From: Styela clava
Lineage: Eukaryota; Chordata; Ascidiacea; Stolidobranchia; Styelidae
Length of the DNA stretch: 64,000 bases
Direction of reading: 5' to 3'
Assembly: GCF_964204865.1 (NCBI RefSeq)
Contig: NC_135255.1
Coordinates: forward strand, 3,658,001-3,722,000
The position numbers and the translations under genes are program-made. The notes beneath the pieces are model-generated. The model was not told the origin of the DNA and searched no databases. It saw only the letters and a program-made list of their open reading frames with translations. This document shows, in pieces, positions 46,690-60,400 of the stretch; the stretch's first letter is position 1, and each line of letters begins with the position of its first letter.

Positions 46690-49600
46690 GGACTTTAATT
46701 CTTATTGTGGTAAGTTGAATTTAAAGATATTTTGGTCAAGTAATTCAAGTTTCCTAGTATAAACTGTTTCTCTATCACCAAACATCAATTAGGAAACGGG
46801 CGAAGAGTTTGTCTGTTTACAGCGCCGGCGTCAGGATACCATTTCCGTGTGCGTGTTTCGAATTCGTGATCTTTTAGGATATTGATCGGGGTATTTTTCA
46901 CAGAAATACGTCTTCGGGGGACAAGCGTGTACCGTCATGAGTTTAAATAATTTGTGACTTAGCAATATACACAATGTCAATTTTCTGCTTAGAATAGCCA
47001 ATAATATACAAATGAAGTGAAACTTTGCTGTGGGATATCACCCGTGGCAAATACGCATCGTTTAATTGCAGGATTTCGGTTGTTAAAAACCAGGCACGGG
47101 TTTTATGGTGAATGCTATTGACGCACTTATCGCAGCCTTAATAAGCAGCCTTGCGCAAACATAAGCTTTAATTGCAGCAGACAGGTGTGAAAATTTCCGA
47201 CGAAAATTTTATCTTATTTTTTGGCGAACTTTTTAAGGTATAAATTTAGCAGTTTGACCAAAATTCAGCCCAGGTGTTTTCTTCTGATTATTCTCTGCAA
47301 AATCCGTACCGCCAATAATGTACCCATTTAAAATTACCCAAAGGTACTTTCGCATAGTAACAAAGAGCGTTAATGTATAGACTACTTTTTCTCTCCATTT
47401 TGTTGGATTATGGTACGTGCGCAGTATTGGAGTGCCGTTTTTACACATTTCGCGTCACCAAAGCGAAAACATATCGATTTATTCATTAGGACTGTTCAAT
47501 TGCACATATGGCAATCGTTGGCCATATGTCACTGAAATTTAATTACGGGATTCGACAACTACGGAGACTCGATTTCATTCGTTACTAAAACATAATCCGT
47601 TAAGTATTTCTGCCCACTTGCTGTTTTAAAACATTTTTCGATTCTCTCATATACGAATGGTTCAATTGGGTGGACTAAATTGGGATTAATCTGACCCATA
47701 CATTACAATGCTAAATCAATTACAGAGGCTATATCGTGATAGCCATTTAGGTCCGCGCGTAGAAATAGGCTTTAAATGGCAGATGGTATGCGCCAACCGC
47801 CATCATCGAAAAAATGTTGACATCAATCCTATCTTTCTCCAAAGGAATTTGTAGGAAATAAATTTAAAATTCATCAGCTAGTTGAATTCGTTGTTATATG
47901 ACAATTCGAATACATCACAAATATTAAGGACAAAATCAAAATTGAAACAGATTCTCAACTGTGATAAAGACAAGCTTTGTATTTTAAAAGGACTTGTAGG
48001 CGCCACCCGTAATTTGTATTTGTAGTCAGTTGAATTCCACGTGCGTACTATAATGTTTTGATTGTGGTATTGTTTCGTAAAACACGTTGTGAAATTTAAT
48101 ATAGCACAATAAAAATGGTCTACGCTGCCTCTAATATACCCAGTATATCGCGATAACTTGAATTTTATACCGTAAATGATAAAATTTTCAAATTATTATG
48201 ATATTCTATTTAAAACGAAGCAAAAATATGTAAAATTCTGATTTTGATATATCAACCGAATTTTCTCATGATTTCCTGGTATTTAAAGTCTTTGTTACCC
48301 CGTCATCTGATATGTTGGGAAACGTGGGGAAAACAGATGTATTTCGGGTTTTGGCACCGAGGCGTCTTTTGTTCTTCACCGTTGCCGGCACCTTACATCC
48401 GGAAAATCATTCATTGCGCTGTGAATATCGAGAAACGTACGTTAGTCTCAAACCGACGTTGGGATTTAAAATCGTAAGACAAATAGAACGGTACTCGACC
48501 TGGACGTACGTTAGAGCTTTATTGTGCTTACGCATTGTGATTCTTCGGGACGGTTGATAACCGTTCGTTGAAAAATTAGACAAACACGAAGCAGGTGACG
48601 GGGATCGTTGAATAGAATGGCCGTAAAACGACCAATAGACCCACAATGAATGAGTTTGCTTTGCTCATCGACCACAACGAGTTTTGCTACTGCCAACCTA
48701 ACCCGTGACTCATTTAAATGACAGTTGATGACGTGTATCACGTGACTCAACTCGTTTCAAATCGCTATATCAGCACCTACACAACTAAAATTATAACACT
48801 GCTAAATGCGGCAATTCTATTTCACATCAAGGCTATTCACTTGTCAACAAGAGTCAATAGTTAATGACCCGTATTTATTTGAGTTTCGGATTTCTCTACT
48901 TGTTTATTACCAACTTCGAGGTCAGTGAAATGATGGATGACTTTTCCTTCGTTGGATATTGAAACGATTAGGGAATTTAATTGCACAAAACTTGAAAGTT
49001 AATTGGTTACGATTTATTGACATATTCAACCATTCGATCAACGGCTTCTGGTCCTTCAAGAGAAAACAAACAACTCGTAGTATTCCGATACGAATGACCT
49101 CATTCCTTCTCGTTTATGGCTTCCACAATGTTTTTTTTTTCAAGTTCCATAAATTTGCAGCTGTTTACATCATTTTGTGTCCGAGTTTATTGCGCTCCAT
49201 CGGGAATCGACTTAGCCACGCCGTAGGCACGCCACGGCTGCCACGCTAAAGGCATCGCTCGAATCAACGCGGGAATTCAAGCCGAAATGTGATATCTTTA
49301 ATGATCAACACATGGTCCGTGAAATCGAGCTTTCGATTTTCGTCTTCCAACAAACAAAGTACTTCGTTTCACTTGTAACCGTCGTGAGCCACAGCTGTTC
49401 TAAAAACCGTTTTATCGGTCTCACTTTGTCGAACTTGTTAATTTTATATCTTCCCAAGTTGTGTTCACTTAAGTCATCATATATTTTGATTGACTAATTT
49501 GTATTTGATCCACGTTTATATCGAGGGAAAGGGGAACCCGGAATATCCATAAGAGTTTATTTTATGTACACACTTAAGTTTATTCTGCCCACACTATTAT

Positions 49601-50160
49601 AGCTATATTTTCGAGATTGATTGCCCACAGCTAGAGGTTGATTGCCCACAGCTGCGCAGAATATTTTCCTTGTGGGTGCCAATTCAGTTGAATAATCTGT
49701 GTTGGATAACACACGATACCTTATATGATTACCATATCTTATCAGATATTTTATTTCTTTTAGATACCTATTCGCTGTGAGTAAAATGCCAATTCTTGGA
49801 AACCGGAGACTGACTTCGATTCACCAAAGATCACGTTCAAAGACCAGCACTGTGTTGTGTACTTTTTCGACGTTCAACAGACACGGTCCGATCAGCGACC
49901 TGTTTCACCGTGCAAAATTGGCGGAAATCGCCATTTTGTTTTCAAGCTGCTGCGATATTGAAATACATATTCTTATTTCAAATAGAGACGTTTAAATGTG
50001 AATGAACATATCATAAACTTATGAAGTAATTTCAAGCCAGATTCCATGCTGCCGAAGAAATAAAGAGAGCAACTGCCAATAAGCTGATTACACGCTGCCC
50101 GTCGTATTTTTTGTGTTATTGATCCTGCCAGCTAATGTGTTTTTTTTCAAAATTTGAATT

Positions 50161-50170
50161 TTCCCGCCAA
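50161..50170 (-). promoter_or_regulatory. E2F-like site TTGGCGGGAA
   Basis: TTCCCGCCAA on the plus strand, flanked by TTTT on the left. It lies about 740 bases from an opposing copy at 50902. No exon is assigned to it. Confidence 0.3.
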
Positions 50171-50901
50171 CTGTCTCAACCAATCATAACTGTTTTTTTT
50201 GAAATTTAAATCTTTCTCATTAATATGTATGCTAATCATATCGACCATTATAAATTTTTAATGGATTTTTTGTCTTTCGTTTCTCAAAGGATCAAAAGCT
50301 TCACTCTGTAATTTTACAGTAGAACTATTTACTTACAAGATAAATAAAATTCAGAATAAGTTTGTAAAGTAAGATATATATGTTCTTCTATTTCCTAAGA
50401 AATACTCTTTCATAAATTAATAATTAAAATTCAAAAATGAAGGTTACCACTGATGACTGATAATATTACTTTTTAAATCTTTCAAATATTTGTCTGAAAA
50501 AAAATTATTACAGCATTACTATTTTTACAAATGCTACTTTCTATGATATATTTTCTTTTTATGCTGTGCGTATTAAATATCGTGCTCATTGAATATTGTA
50601 ACCTCTATGTCTTTCTGAATTCCGAGAAAAGTTGTTATTTCGACAGGAAAATCCAATATGTTAGCAATCGTATAGTAATAGTTTGTACACAAGGACTGAG
50701 GCGAGGTTCAAAACAACAACGGTGAGTAGGGGCCTGTACTTGAACAACGACACTATTGCCGTTCTTGTTTAGAACTTGTGGATGTGATCGCCGTGATTTT
50801 AATAATACGATACAGTCTTTGCCGCTGTAATAGCGTACCGCTTGGCGACAAGTCTGGGCATGTTCTATCTCGCCCGTCTCTCGAGCTAAATTTAAACTCA
50901 A

Positions 50902-50911
50902 TTGGCGGGAA
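50902..50911 (+). promoter_or_regulatory. E2F-like site followed by a CRE
   Basis: TTGGCGGGAAAATTAAGTGA continues directly into TGACGTCAG, a CRE half-palindrome. The combination with about eight bases spacing is promoter-like and similar to the site at 60905. No coding exon downstream is recognised. Confidence 0.35.
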
Positions 50912-51092
50912 AATTAAGTGACGTCAGAGTCTCTCGTAGCGCATGTTGTGTTTTCGTTTCACTTGAATGCTTGGGTAAAATTACACCATCGTATCTCAAG
51001 AGCGCGATTCAAAAAGCTGCTGTATATTTTACTCGGTATCGCTTGCACGATAAGTGTGAGTTGCAAATTATCGCAACTATGGTAAACTCATG

Positions 51093-51479
51093 CCGTGTTT
51101 CCCCGAAAATAAGGCAGGTTACTGTTTCAGTTTTCTTTCGAAAAATAACACTAGGGTTTATTTTGAGGGGTGTCTTTTATTTGTATTATCAAAAACAAAA
51201 TTACAAAGTTGAGAATTACGAATTTTCAAATATACAAAATATGATCCGTGGCGTGGTTCTCACGTTACCTCAGGTAATTGAACCTTTTCATCTCTCAAAC
51301 GTTTTAGATTAATCGTTTAAACGTGTAGAAGAGATTTCTTGCTATGGACTAGGTCAAATATAAAATTTGCGCTATCAACTAGGTCTTATTTTAGGGGGGA
51401 GGGCTTATAGTAAAATCATCTTGAAAATTCAGACATCGTTTTATTTTTAGGCTAGGTCTTATTTCCCCGGGGAACACGG
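51093..51479. mobile_element. MITE with CCGTGTTTCCCCGAAAATAA ends, copy 2
   Basis: CCGTGTTTCCCCGAAAATAA at the left pairs with TTATTTCCCCGGGGAACACGG at the right, which has one extra base. The internal ATCAAAAACAAAATTACAAA and GAGAATTACGAATTTTC segment matches copy 1 (28302-28584) in the opposite orientation. It is about 100 bases longer than copy 1, the extra lying in the middle. A 136-codon frame beginning at 50902 runs through it and is spurious. Confidence 0.8.
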
Positions 51480-54400
51480 TTATTCACAAGAAAAAAAAAT
51501 TCAAAATTGGACTGATATTACACACCATGATCAGTAGCATCCGTGCAATATGACATTGGGTGCTGGATTCAACAGTACCTGGCAAGGTGCGATGTTATTC
51601 ATTTACTTATGACGTGTTACTTTGCACTCAATTCTACAGATTGTGCACTCTGTTTTTTATGCATAATTCAGTTGCATATTCAGTGGTTATGACTTTGCAT
51701 TGGATTCAAATGTATACAATAGCGCAATACATTAAAATTCCGTTATGTCTATGCTCATCGTAAAAATATTTAGGTAAAATAAAACAATATTTAGAATCAA
51801 TTAATATCATGATTATCTTAAGAAAAATGGCGAAATTTGTGTGAATAAATAGAAATTGATTTGTTCTGGGTTGCATTGGCCTCGAAATCATTAGTTACGC
51901 TTTTTGTACAATACCAATTTGTTCTAAATTGAAGTACCTATCATGTATGGTAAATTGAAAAGTAAATTCACGGATGCGTCAATCATTTCTAGAAATTTTG
52001 ATCAATATCAAGCAAATACTCCCCCGACCACCGTATTGAAGTATGTTCTGAAGTGTCCCAGGGTTTGGTCAGGCCATTAATCTTAATCTTTTAGTTTATG
52101 TACAGAAAGACATTCAGAGTTATACATTGGGATATATATATGTATAAAAAAAAAAATTGAGTTCATACTGTTTTCTGCAGCTTTAGGAAATTATTTCAAA
52201 ATGAGTGCTGTATCATGTACGAAAATGTAAGTTTTAAAAGGTAACTTATCTGGGCTACATTGCCTGCACTTACTGAAAGTTGTCCGAGATGCCCGAAAAA
52301 TTGATTCCACTTTGTTTCCCTTGTGTGCCTATGTGTCTTCGCAACAAACAGATATTGTCACTTTCCTAAAAAGCACTCAGTACATGAAGACATACTGTTG
52401 AAATCTTGTCAAACCTGTTTTTTTGATATACTATTCAGGACAGGTTTAGACATGTCCCGAGAGTTGTTGAGCCACAGACGTCAAAAGCGACACTTTTAAA
52501 AGTGGAGTCTTCACTCGAGGACCCGTGTGGGCGGGATTCATAATCATTTTCTTTCCAAGTCAATGTCGCAACACACACTCCAATATCGTTAGTAAGTGTT
52601 ATTATGTCTAAACAATCACTGGTCCCAAAATAGAAATTGCGTATGTTATTTGTTCTTCAGTGAGTCATGGTGTGCTTGATACCGATTCGATTGGCGTCGA
52701 ACTTTGAAGGCTGCTTCACGGAATGCCTGCGAATATGAATTCTGTTGGAGAGAAAAAAAACAAGTTTTTAACGGGTGCATAAAAATCACGAGTAGGAATT
52801 GATCCAACCCTCCCTATCCCAAAGATTATTGCAAGTTTACGCTATTTTTGCACCTTTGAAACTCTGAACCGTTCGTCTGTAGGTGAGATGTCATTTAAGT
52901 TTGGAGTGACTGGAGAAATCTTTGTGGTCCAAATTGTGTGAGGAATTGTCCACTTGGATTAACAAAAACCTTTTCCAATGCCAAGTATTTTGGAAAAGCC
53001 ACTCGGTGGTAGTATTCTCACACAATGTTGTGTATACGCTATACGGTATGTCATTTCAATCAATCCAGCAAAGCTAATATCATGAAATAGAATGCCAATT
53101 AGTACTTTTTTTTTCAGTTTTAATACTATATTATATGAGATTATGATATATTTAAATAACGATAAATATATTTTTATCAGGGCATATCATCATCAAATTG
53201 TAGTTACATGGATAACGCGTGCCGTTAAGTGGAAAGTTTGATGCCAATAACGCCTCTTCAAATCTCAATTTGATTTAGCGCTTTGTTTAAACATTCAACA
53301 TAACATATTATGAACTACATTGCAAATGTCATTTGTTATCCATAATTTGCTTCTAGTTGACAGATTGAAGTGTTGACATAAATTGGATATGCTTGTTGGT
53401 ATGATAAACCCATCTATTTTCGTCCAGCAGTCTATCGAGTATGACAACGTTACTTTTTACTCCCTAACTTATCGCAAATTCACGGTATCGAATACAGTAG
53501 CTATGTACAAAACTACCCAATCAACCTGGGAGATACATTTAATCCAGCTAGTGGAACTATATACTATTGTGACAAACATCCTAGTAATTCTCGTTTCCTG
53601 GAAATAGTTTTTGACCTACCTAGGTTTACTTCAGCCATTTGTATAGTTTGTAAAATTATCTTTAGGCATCAAGGTTCAAAAAGAATGATGTAATGAGTTT
53701 ACCCGCACAAGGATAGAATAGTTTAATCCATTTAGGCATTTGCATATTACTGGTCTGTACAGCATACCCAGCAATTGAGTATAAGTCATTAATGCTTACT
53801 ACAGTTACTTTATTTAACACTGAAAATGCTCAACTCCAAACAAAATTGGATGATAAAATGTCATTTTTATTTAACGGTAACTTATAATACACGAAGTTAG
53901 TTCATAACCCACCTAACTTGAACCATCTTTGTGGCAAAAGACAATTGTCTTCAAATTTGTGTTTCTTGACCTAATTTCAAGTTGTGATTCGTGGTATCTT
54001 TTGTTCTCACAAATAAAGAAACACCTGATTGTGGAACATGCTTTTAGTTGTACAAGATGACCTTATATTTCAATAGTTTGCTCTTCAGATTACCTGTTTA
54101 CTAAAGAGGGAAGTAGGACACATTTGCACAAAAGATTCGTGGAGGGCGAGAGGCAACGTGAACAGGTGATAAGTATCACGTTACGAACGACGGTCGATAA
54201 ATTAGGAGAAATGCCCAAAAATGAATCCACGGTCAACTATACTCAATTACTATATTCAATTTTCTAACACCGGATATACGCTGTTAAAAATAGTGCAATT
54301 CATCTGCATCTACGTGTAAATAGATCGACCGTCCACTCCATCCAAATGTGGTGATTGTAAGGTGTGGTGTTCATAATATTTATCCACTTATAATATTTAT

Positions 54401-57400
54401 TCTAATCTATTTGTAATTTAACTACTCAAAACCTGTTTATATGTAAGCATTAGGTTCATGAACGGGAGCTATTCTGACATATACATCAATCTTTCTCTTC
54501 ACCATTGTGTTAATTCGCCGCAATATGCACTTTTGACTTGCTATTGCTTCTACTTTATAAATTCAATCAGGAAATCAGCCTAGGTCATGATTTATTGTTT
54601 TCCAGATATTTACCTTCTTATGGCCGAAGTACATTTTTGCATCGGAACGGGTCAAAATGCCAAGCCCTAAAATATTTTGTTGTGGCTTATTTCAGAAAAA
54701 TACAAATCAGTTACGTTTTATGGCCCTAATTAGAAATTGGATGGAGTGATATACTAACTGTCATTTAAATACATGTTAAAATTACTCAGCCAATCAGTAT
54801 TTTTATTATTCTTTATCGTGAGCCCGTAGCCCCCAGTTGGACCATTTATCTGTGAACCCGAAATAAGCAAGTATCACCAATTAGGTTATTGGGCAATATA
54901 CGTAATATCTTTCTTTCCAATAGACTATTTTGTACGATATCTTACTTATGTTGATCCCTTCCGTTCGTTTTTATAATGATTTTCCCAATAACTGTGAAGT
55001 GTTTTAAAATGTGTGCAGCAGTTTGATAAAAAATTCTAGTTGTTATGTCGCTGCACAGTATGTAAAACGCCAAAGTTAAGGGCATAGGTTTTCCAAAAAC
55101 AGCCGAAATTTGATAGGTCGACTTATGAAACCGGCCCCTCGAAGTTTATGGCAACTTTAAAGCAATTTCCAGGTATCTCGCTGGCTTAAACTATTAATTC
55201 AGTGTAAGTGTGTAACGTCTTGAATAATTGCTATAATAACTCTCAATGTTGACTCGCCCCGACAAAGATGTTTGGCTTTCTTGGCAATAAATTGACTAAC
55301 ATAATATTCTTTCTCATTGTTTGTTTTTGTTTTGAGACGATACCACTCGATATTCGGCTCTAGCACGCTTCACTTGACCCCGTGAATAGTATTTTTGTCG
55401 TCTGCTTGACATGACTGACTCTCATGACGAGCGATACCGATTCGAAAATAAGGAGCTTTGATTGCTTTTCTAGTTGAACAGTTCCAAGCAGTCAAAATCT
55501 ACTTGCTCGCACATCAAATGGCCAACAATGAGGCGTGCACAAGCGGTTAATTCTGATGGCGCTTTAGTAAATGTTGTATAATAAATGAAAACTTAAGCTA
55601 CATTGTTATATACAAATGGGAAGGCAATTCGAATCATGAAAACTAAAGTTTCAAATTATACCAATCTTGGGCGCTTAAAATGTCATGTAATTGCATATGT
55701 GAAAACTAATGTTGCAAAAAACTATGTGTCCATTTTGTAAATAAGTTATTTGCTTCTGTTCATCATAACCGCTTCCACAAAGACTTTGATGATATTATAT
55801 AGTGAAAAGAACATGTTTTTATATGCCCTAAACATGGAATATTTAATACGATACTGTGGGCGAAAGTATCACTTTCAACGCCGGGCTATTGGCGTAATAA
55901 CTCTATTATTGCACAATAAAAAGAAATGTCAATAGTAGGGGACTATTAGCACAACTTTTCTAGGTATGCGTAATATCGTGTTATTTATAAATGCACCACA
56001 CTTGGCCGTTTATAATTGAACAAATAGTTTAGAATTGTGACCTTCAAAATAGAAACGCTATTTTGCCAAGGACGTGAATTTGCGAAAGAGAACGACATTG
56101 CCGTAAATAATTTCGAGACTAGGCGGCACCATCATTGATTTGGGGATCAAGATATTATCCGCTTAGTCCACTTTCCCCTTTCTAAACAAGCAAGTGCCAA
56201 AATACAATTGCCTTGATCGGATTATTATTTCCACGTATCAACTACGCGTAGTACTCTGCAGGGACTTAAATCCACGTGTCAAAATAAACATAATTTATAT
56301 ATACACGGAAATGCTTTACTTCAATTATTAATTTGCAATTCGCTGAATAATTGACAAATCTGTTTATTTTGACAAAATAAAAACAACAACTGAACACCGC
56401 GTGGTTGTGCTACAGTAATAAAGTACTTTGACCACGTGCAAATAAAGACCAGTTTTCTAGGTCATCATGTCATTCGGGTGAAATGATTTTCATGAGAGAA
56501 GACTGAGGAGACTCGACTCTAGTCACCTTCTCCGGAGACTCGATGTGATTCATGTTTTCTATGCAATTGACCACGTATTTTGATAATCTATGGAAAACAA
56601 TTGAAAATTTACTAGCTTGTCACACCAATAAATAAACGTAAACGTTTTGATTCGACTTTAATGCAGCCAATACATGATCGAATCTAGGTTTGGCTTTAGG
56701 AATGGCATTGGTTTAACGCCAGATAGAAGTATTGTCATGCCACTCGTATTTATTCATTTCGGAGTTGAATCGAGACAGCTTCGATTCGATTCGCGGTCAA
56801 GTGACTTGTGCATAACACCGCATATTGTCATGCACATTCGTTCAATAATACTTTAGGGTTTAGCCCATGTCGAAGTATTCGTTTCGAATCACATATATTG
56901 ATGGAAAATATCTATTGCAACACCGTATTATATTCTCAACCTCTAACATATTGTGTATAAAATATCGGTACAGATAATATAACATTTTTACACGGCTGCT
57001 ACTCCCATTACTAACTTAAATTGAATCCATTACTATTGAAAACTTGCACATATATGGATTGAAAATATTTGTCATGGATAAATAAGTTCTTTTCCGAATA
57101 TTGTTTCGGCTAATACGAAGTTCATTCGCACGAGGCAACGATATGTATTACGCTGAAGCATCTGCAATGATATTTTACTATTGATACTGCCAGTGAAAGA
57201 AGTCGTTTCTTTCCTGAATTTTTAGGAATAATCCGAATAATATTATTTAATATTATATTTAATATCTAAAATTTTGCCTCGCAAATAATAATCGATTTCT
57301 CCAATTCGATCGATCTTTACATTTTGAAGCATTATGTATGTCACGTTTTCAATGCGCAATGGCAAATTGAAAATACAGTCATCTTGAATATATAACCTAG

Positions 57401-60400
57401 GATATTGAAAACATATTTTGTCTTGACATATTCGACCCCAAAGAAACCCCAAAACCAGGAAAATTATACATATGGATTTCTTAATGAATCACAAAAATTA
57501 AAACAGTCATCTATAATTATTAGATATGTCTAATGACTTGTAACTATTTTTTTGTAAAAAAATAACTGATCCAATTAGAAAAATGAAGGTTATAAAGTTA
57601 GTTTGCTTGTTTTTTATTCAAACCTTAAACTGCTAATCCTGATCAAAATTAAAGCTTGATGAAGCAAGTTATAAGTTGATTTTGTATGAGATGGTCGGTG
57701 TCTATATGGATCACTTTATATTTATGCTACTAAGTGCTTGTCTAAATATATCTACATTGGAGTCAAATATTTATGTGTGCCAAGTTTTCATTGAAATTAA
57801 CATTTTACGCCAATAATTTCATTCAACCTATTTCATTGATTTGTTCATTTAGTGATTAGCGTTTGTTTTGAATTTAAAACTAACTTCATTTCACTTTCTA
57901 TAGATGAGAATTGGGAATGTATATATTGATTTATTTGAAATCACTTCAGATAATAAATGGAACAATTGTTGACCTTTTCTATCATCTGATATTCTCGTAT
58001 AGTGAGAATGTTGCTTGTGTTACATGTTAACTAAACCCACCGTCAAAGCATAGATTCATTGATTTTTGTTAAGATTTTGATTTTTTGCCCATTTATGAAA
58101 CAACTATAGGAATCGAGCAATAAATCATCAGACCAGTTGGCGACCACCCAGGCAGAGCTTTGAACGAATGTTTTTAATGTTGGCTTTGCTATCAACCATG
58201 TCGTATAGTAAAGTGGTTATTGTTTACTTTCGATTCTAAGAACATAATATTCCTATTCAGACAGGGTCATAAATCGCTGTTTAGAAGCTAAAATCAAATT
58301 GATGCGACTTTTATGGGTACGATTGTGGGTTTTAATGGAGTAGTAATATTAAGAAACTAATAGTATAGATCAGATATTGTATTTTGTCAGAATTAAAGTC
58401 CCCAGTTGTCGCCTGTGGTACAAAATATTCTCCATTTTTATTGAATAATGCAATCCTTATAAATTGACTTCAATTTGAAATGGTATCTTTGTGAAATTAA
58501 AAGCTCTTGATAAAAAAAAATAGGCGCGATATTTGCTTATTTAATTGTACGGTCCCTGTTTGATATTAAGATTTGTGTATGTCGTACCCCAGTTTTAGTG
58601 GATTAACAATATGATGTTTTGTTATTATCGTTTCAAAATATATCAGGGAACACCACATCCAATCTTTGACAATTTTGCAACAAAAAGCAAAATATTGACT
58701 GTATTGCTATAAAAGTCGTGTTCATGATAATTGACTAGGGAGGGGGTCATGGGTATCGTTTGACGTCATTGGAGATTCGATTTGATGCGGCTGGATTGAC
58801 ACTTGATTAAGATTTAAAAATATACAATCGTGTATACTAGTATTCGTGACAGATCTGGTAATTTCTGATTATACAATTTAAGTATTGTTCTTGAACTATA
58901 TCGAAAAATTCAAAGCTTTTCAGGTGTAATGCTCATACTGTATTATTATTGCGCTTTTATGAATTTATTTATCCAGGAATAATAATCCGATGCTTCCTAA
59001 TGAAAACTGATTTCATAATTTTTCATTCTTTTTTTTTCATAAGATCATGACTATAGCGGCGACAAAATGCCCTCCTTTTCAATTTGCGTTACAGTTTCGC
59101 AACATAGACCAACAAAATAGAAGTCAGGCAAATACTGCAAACCATGGCGGCAAAAACTTCCTGAGATCAGCAGTCAACCAATTTTAAGTTAGCACGGTTC
59201 ATGTAAAACAGCAAAATATCCAAACGCCTGACAAAGAATCCTTAAATCTACAAGGTCAAAATTTACCTTGATTTTTGTGGAGTTCTATCGTCTCGGCCAA
59301 TTGATAAAAGAAATTGTTGTTTTTGACGTTCTCAAGTGGGAGTGGACAAGTGGCAGGCGCGGTTTGGTATTTCCAAAACTTGTGGATAACTGATTAAGAA
59401 AGGGAGGTGGGAGTTGAACCGTAAAAAACACGACGTCAGAAAATGCTGAATGTGGAGAAATGGCGCTAAATTATTAAGAAAAATGTATGTTTTATTAAGA
59501 TGGCGCCAAATAACTCGAGGCGAGCGTAATGCTTAGCTTTGTCAACATTTTGTCGAGTTGCAAAACAGATTTTGGATAAAAAATACTCCTTTCGTAGTCG
59601 AGGAAATCTCATTTTAAACATACGAGTATCAGTCATAAATGGTTACATAATTGTTCATGCTTGAGCCAAAGGCTGTAAAGGACTTGTAATGCTGATTTGC
59701 AGAAATGTATTGCCGCTTGGTTAGCAAATAATACAATTTTGGAATGACTCATGTCTAAAGTCCATATTATATTTCCATAATGAATCGAGTCGGCGAGCGT
59801 ACACTAACAAAGCACGCTTCCGTAGGCAGTTCTGAAATACCAAAATGGTCGAAACAGCGATATCTTTCGATTTGGTATAGTCTACACACGATTGATTACA
59901 CAATGGGCAATTTTTGGTGGGTGTGGAGCTGGACTGACGACCTGAACTTGTTCAAATAAGTTCTAGACTTTGGAATCCTACATGGCCAAGTTTTAATCAT
60001 ATAAGTTCAACTGACGTGAATAGTCATCAAGTTTTTCTGTGCATTGTGCATATACAAAATATCAATCTTTATTTTCCACTATCGAATTTAAAAATGAGAC
60101 AATGTCAGAGCTCATTTTTGTTTGGGATTTTTTGCGGAAAGGGATACAAGCGCACAGGATATTAATTGAATTTCACAAGATTAGCAAAGCAGAGTTTCCA
60201 ATGTTTACATTTCCTATTACTTTTCTTTATTCTGCTCATATTTCATCGTGTGAGTTGGGTTTACTGTGTTATATTCTTGACATACTCTTGACCCCAAAAC
60301 ATCATCCAGACTCCAAGCGGGGGTCGATGATGCCGTCATTCCAGACTCACATTTCCTGTTGAAGTTGGAATATATACTTCGCGAAAAAATCGTTAAGTAT

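Larger units (their letters stand above)
46690..51092. other. 3' side of the CDK inhibitor gene and intergenic DNA
   Basis: The stop codon at 46687-46689 is followed by a GTG/GTAAGT donor-like site near 46713, so a 3' UTR intron is possible. The first canonical AATAAA I see is at 47857-47862. TTGATTGCCCACAGCT occurs twice, at 49617-49632 and 49638-49653. E2F-like decamers are at 50161 and 50902. Frames at 48244-48646 and 49777-49995 show no known domain. Confidence 0.35.

Noticed and set aside
50902..51312. 136-codon plus-strand open frame
   Set aside because: It starts at a TTG within the E2F-like site and runs into the MITE at 51093; no splice context or family.
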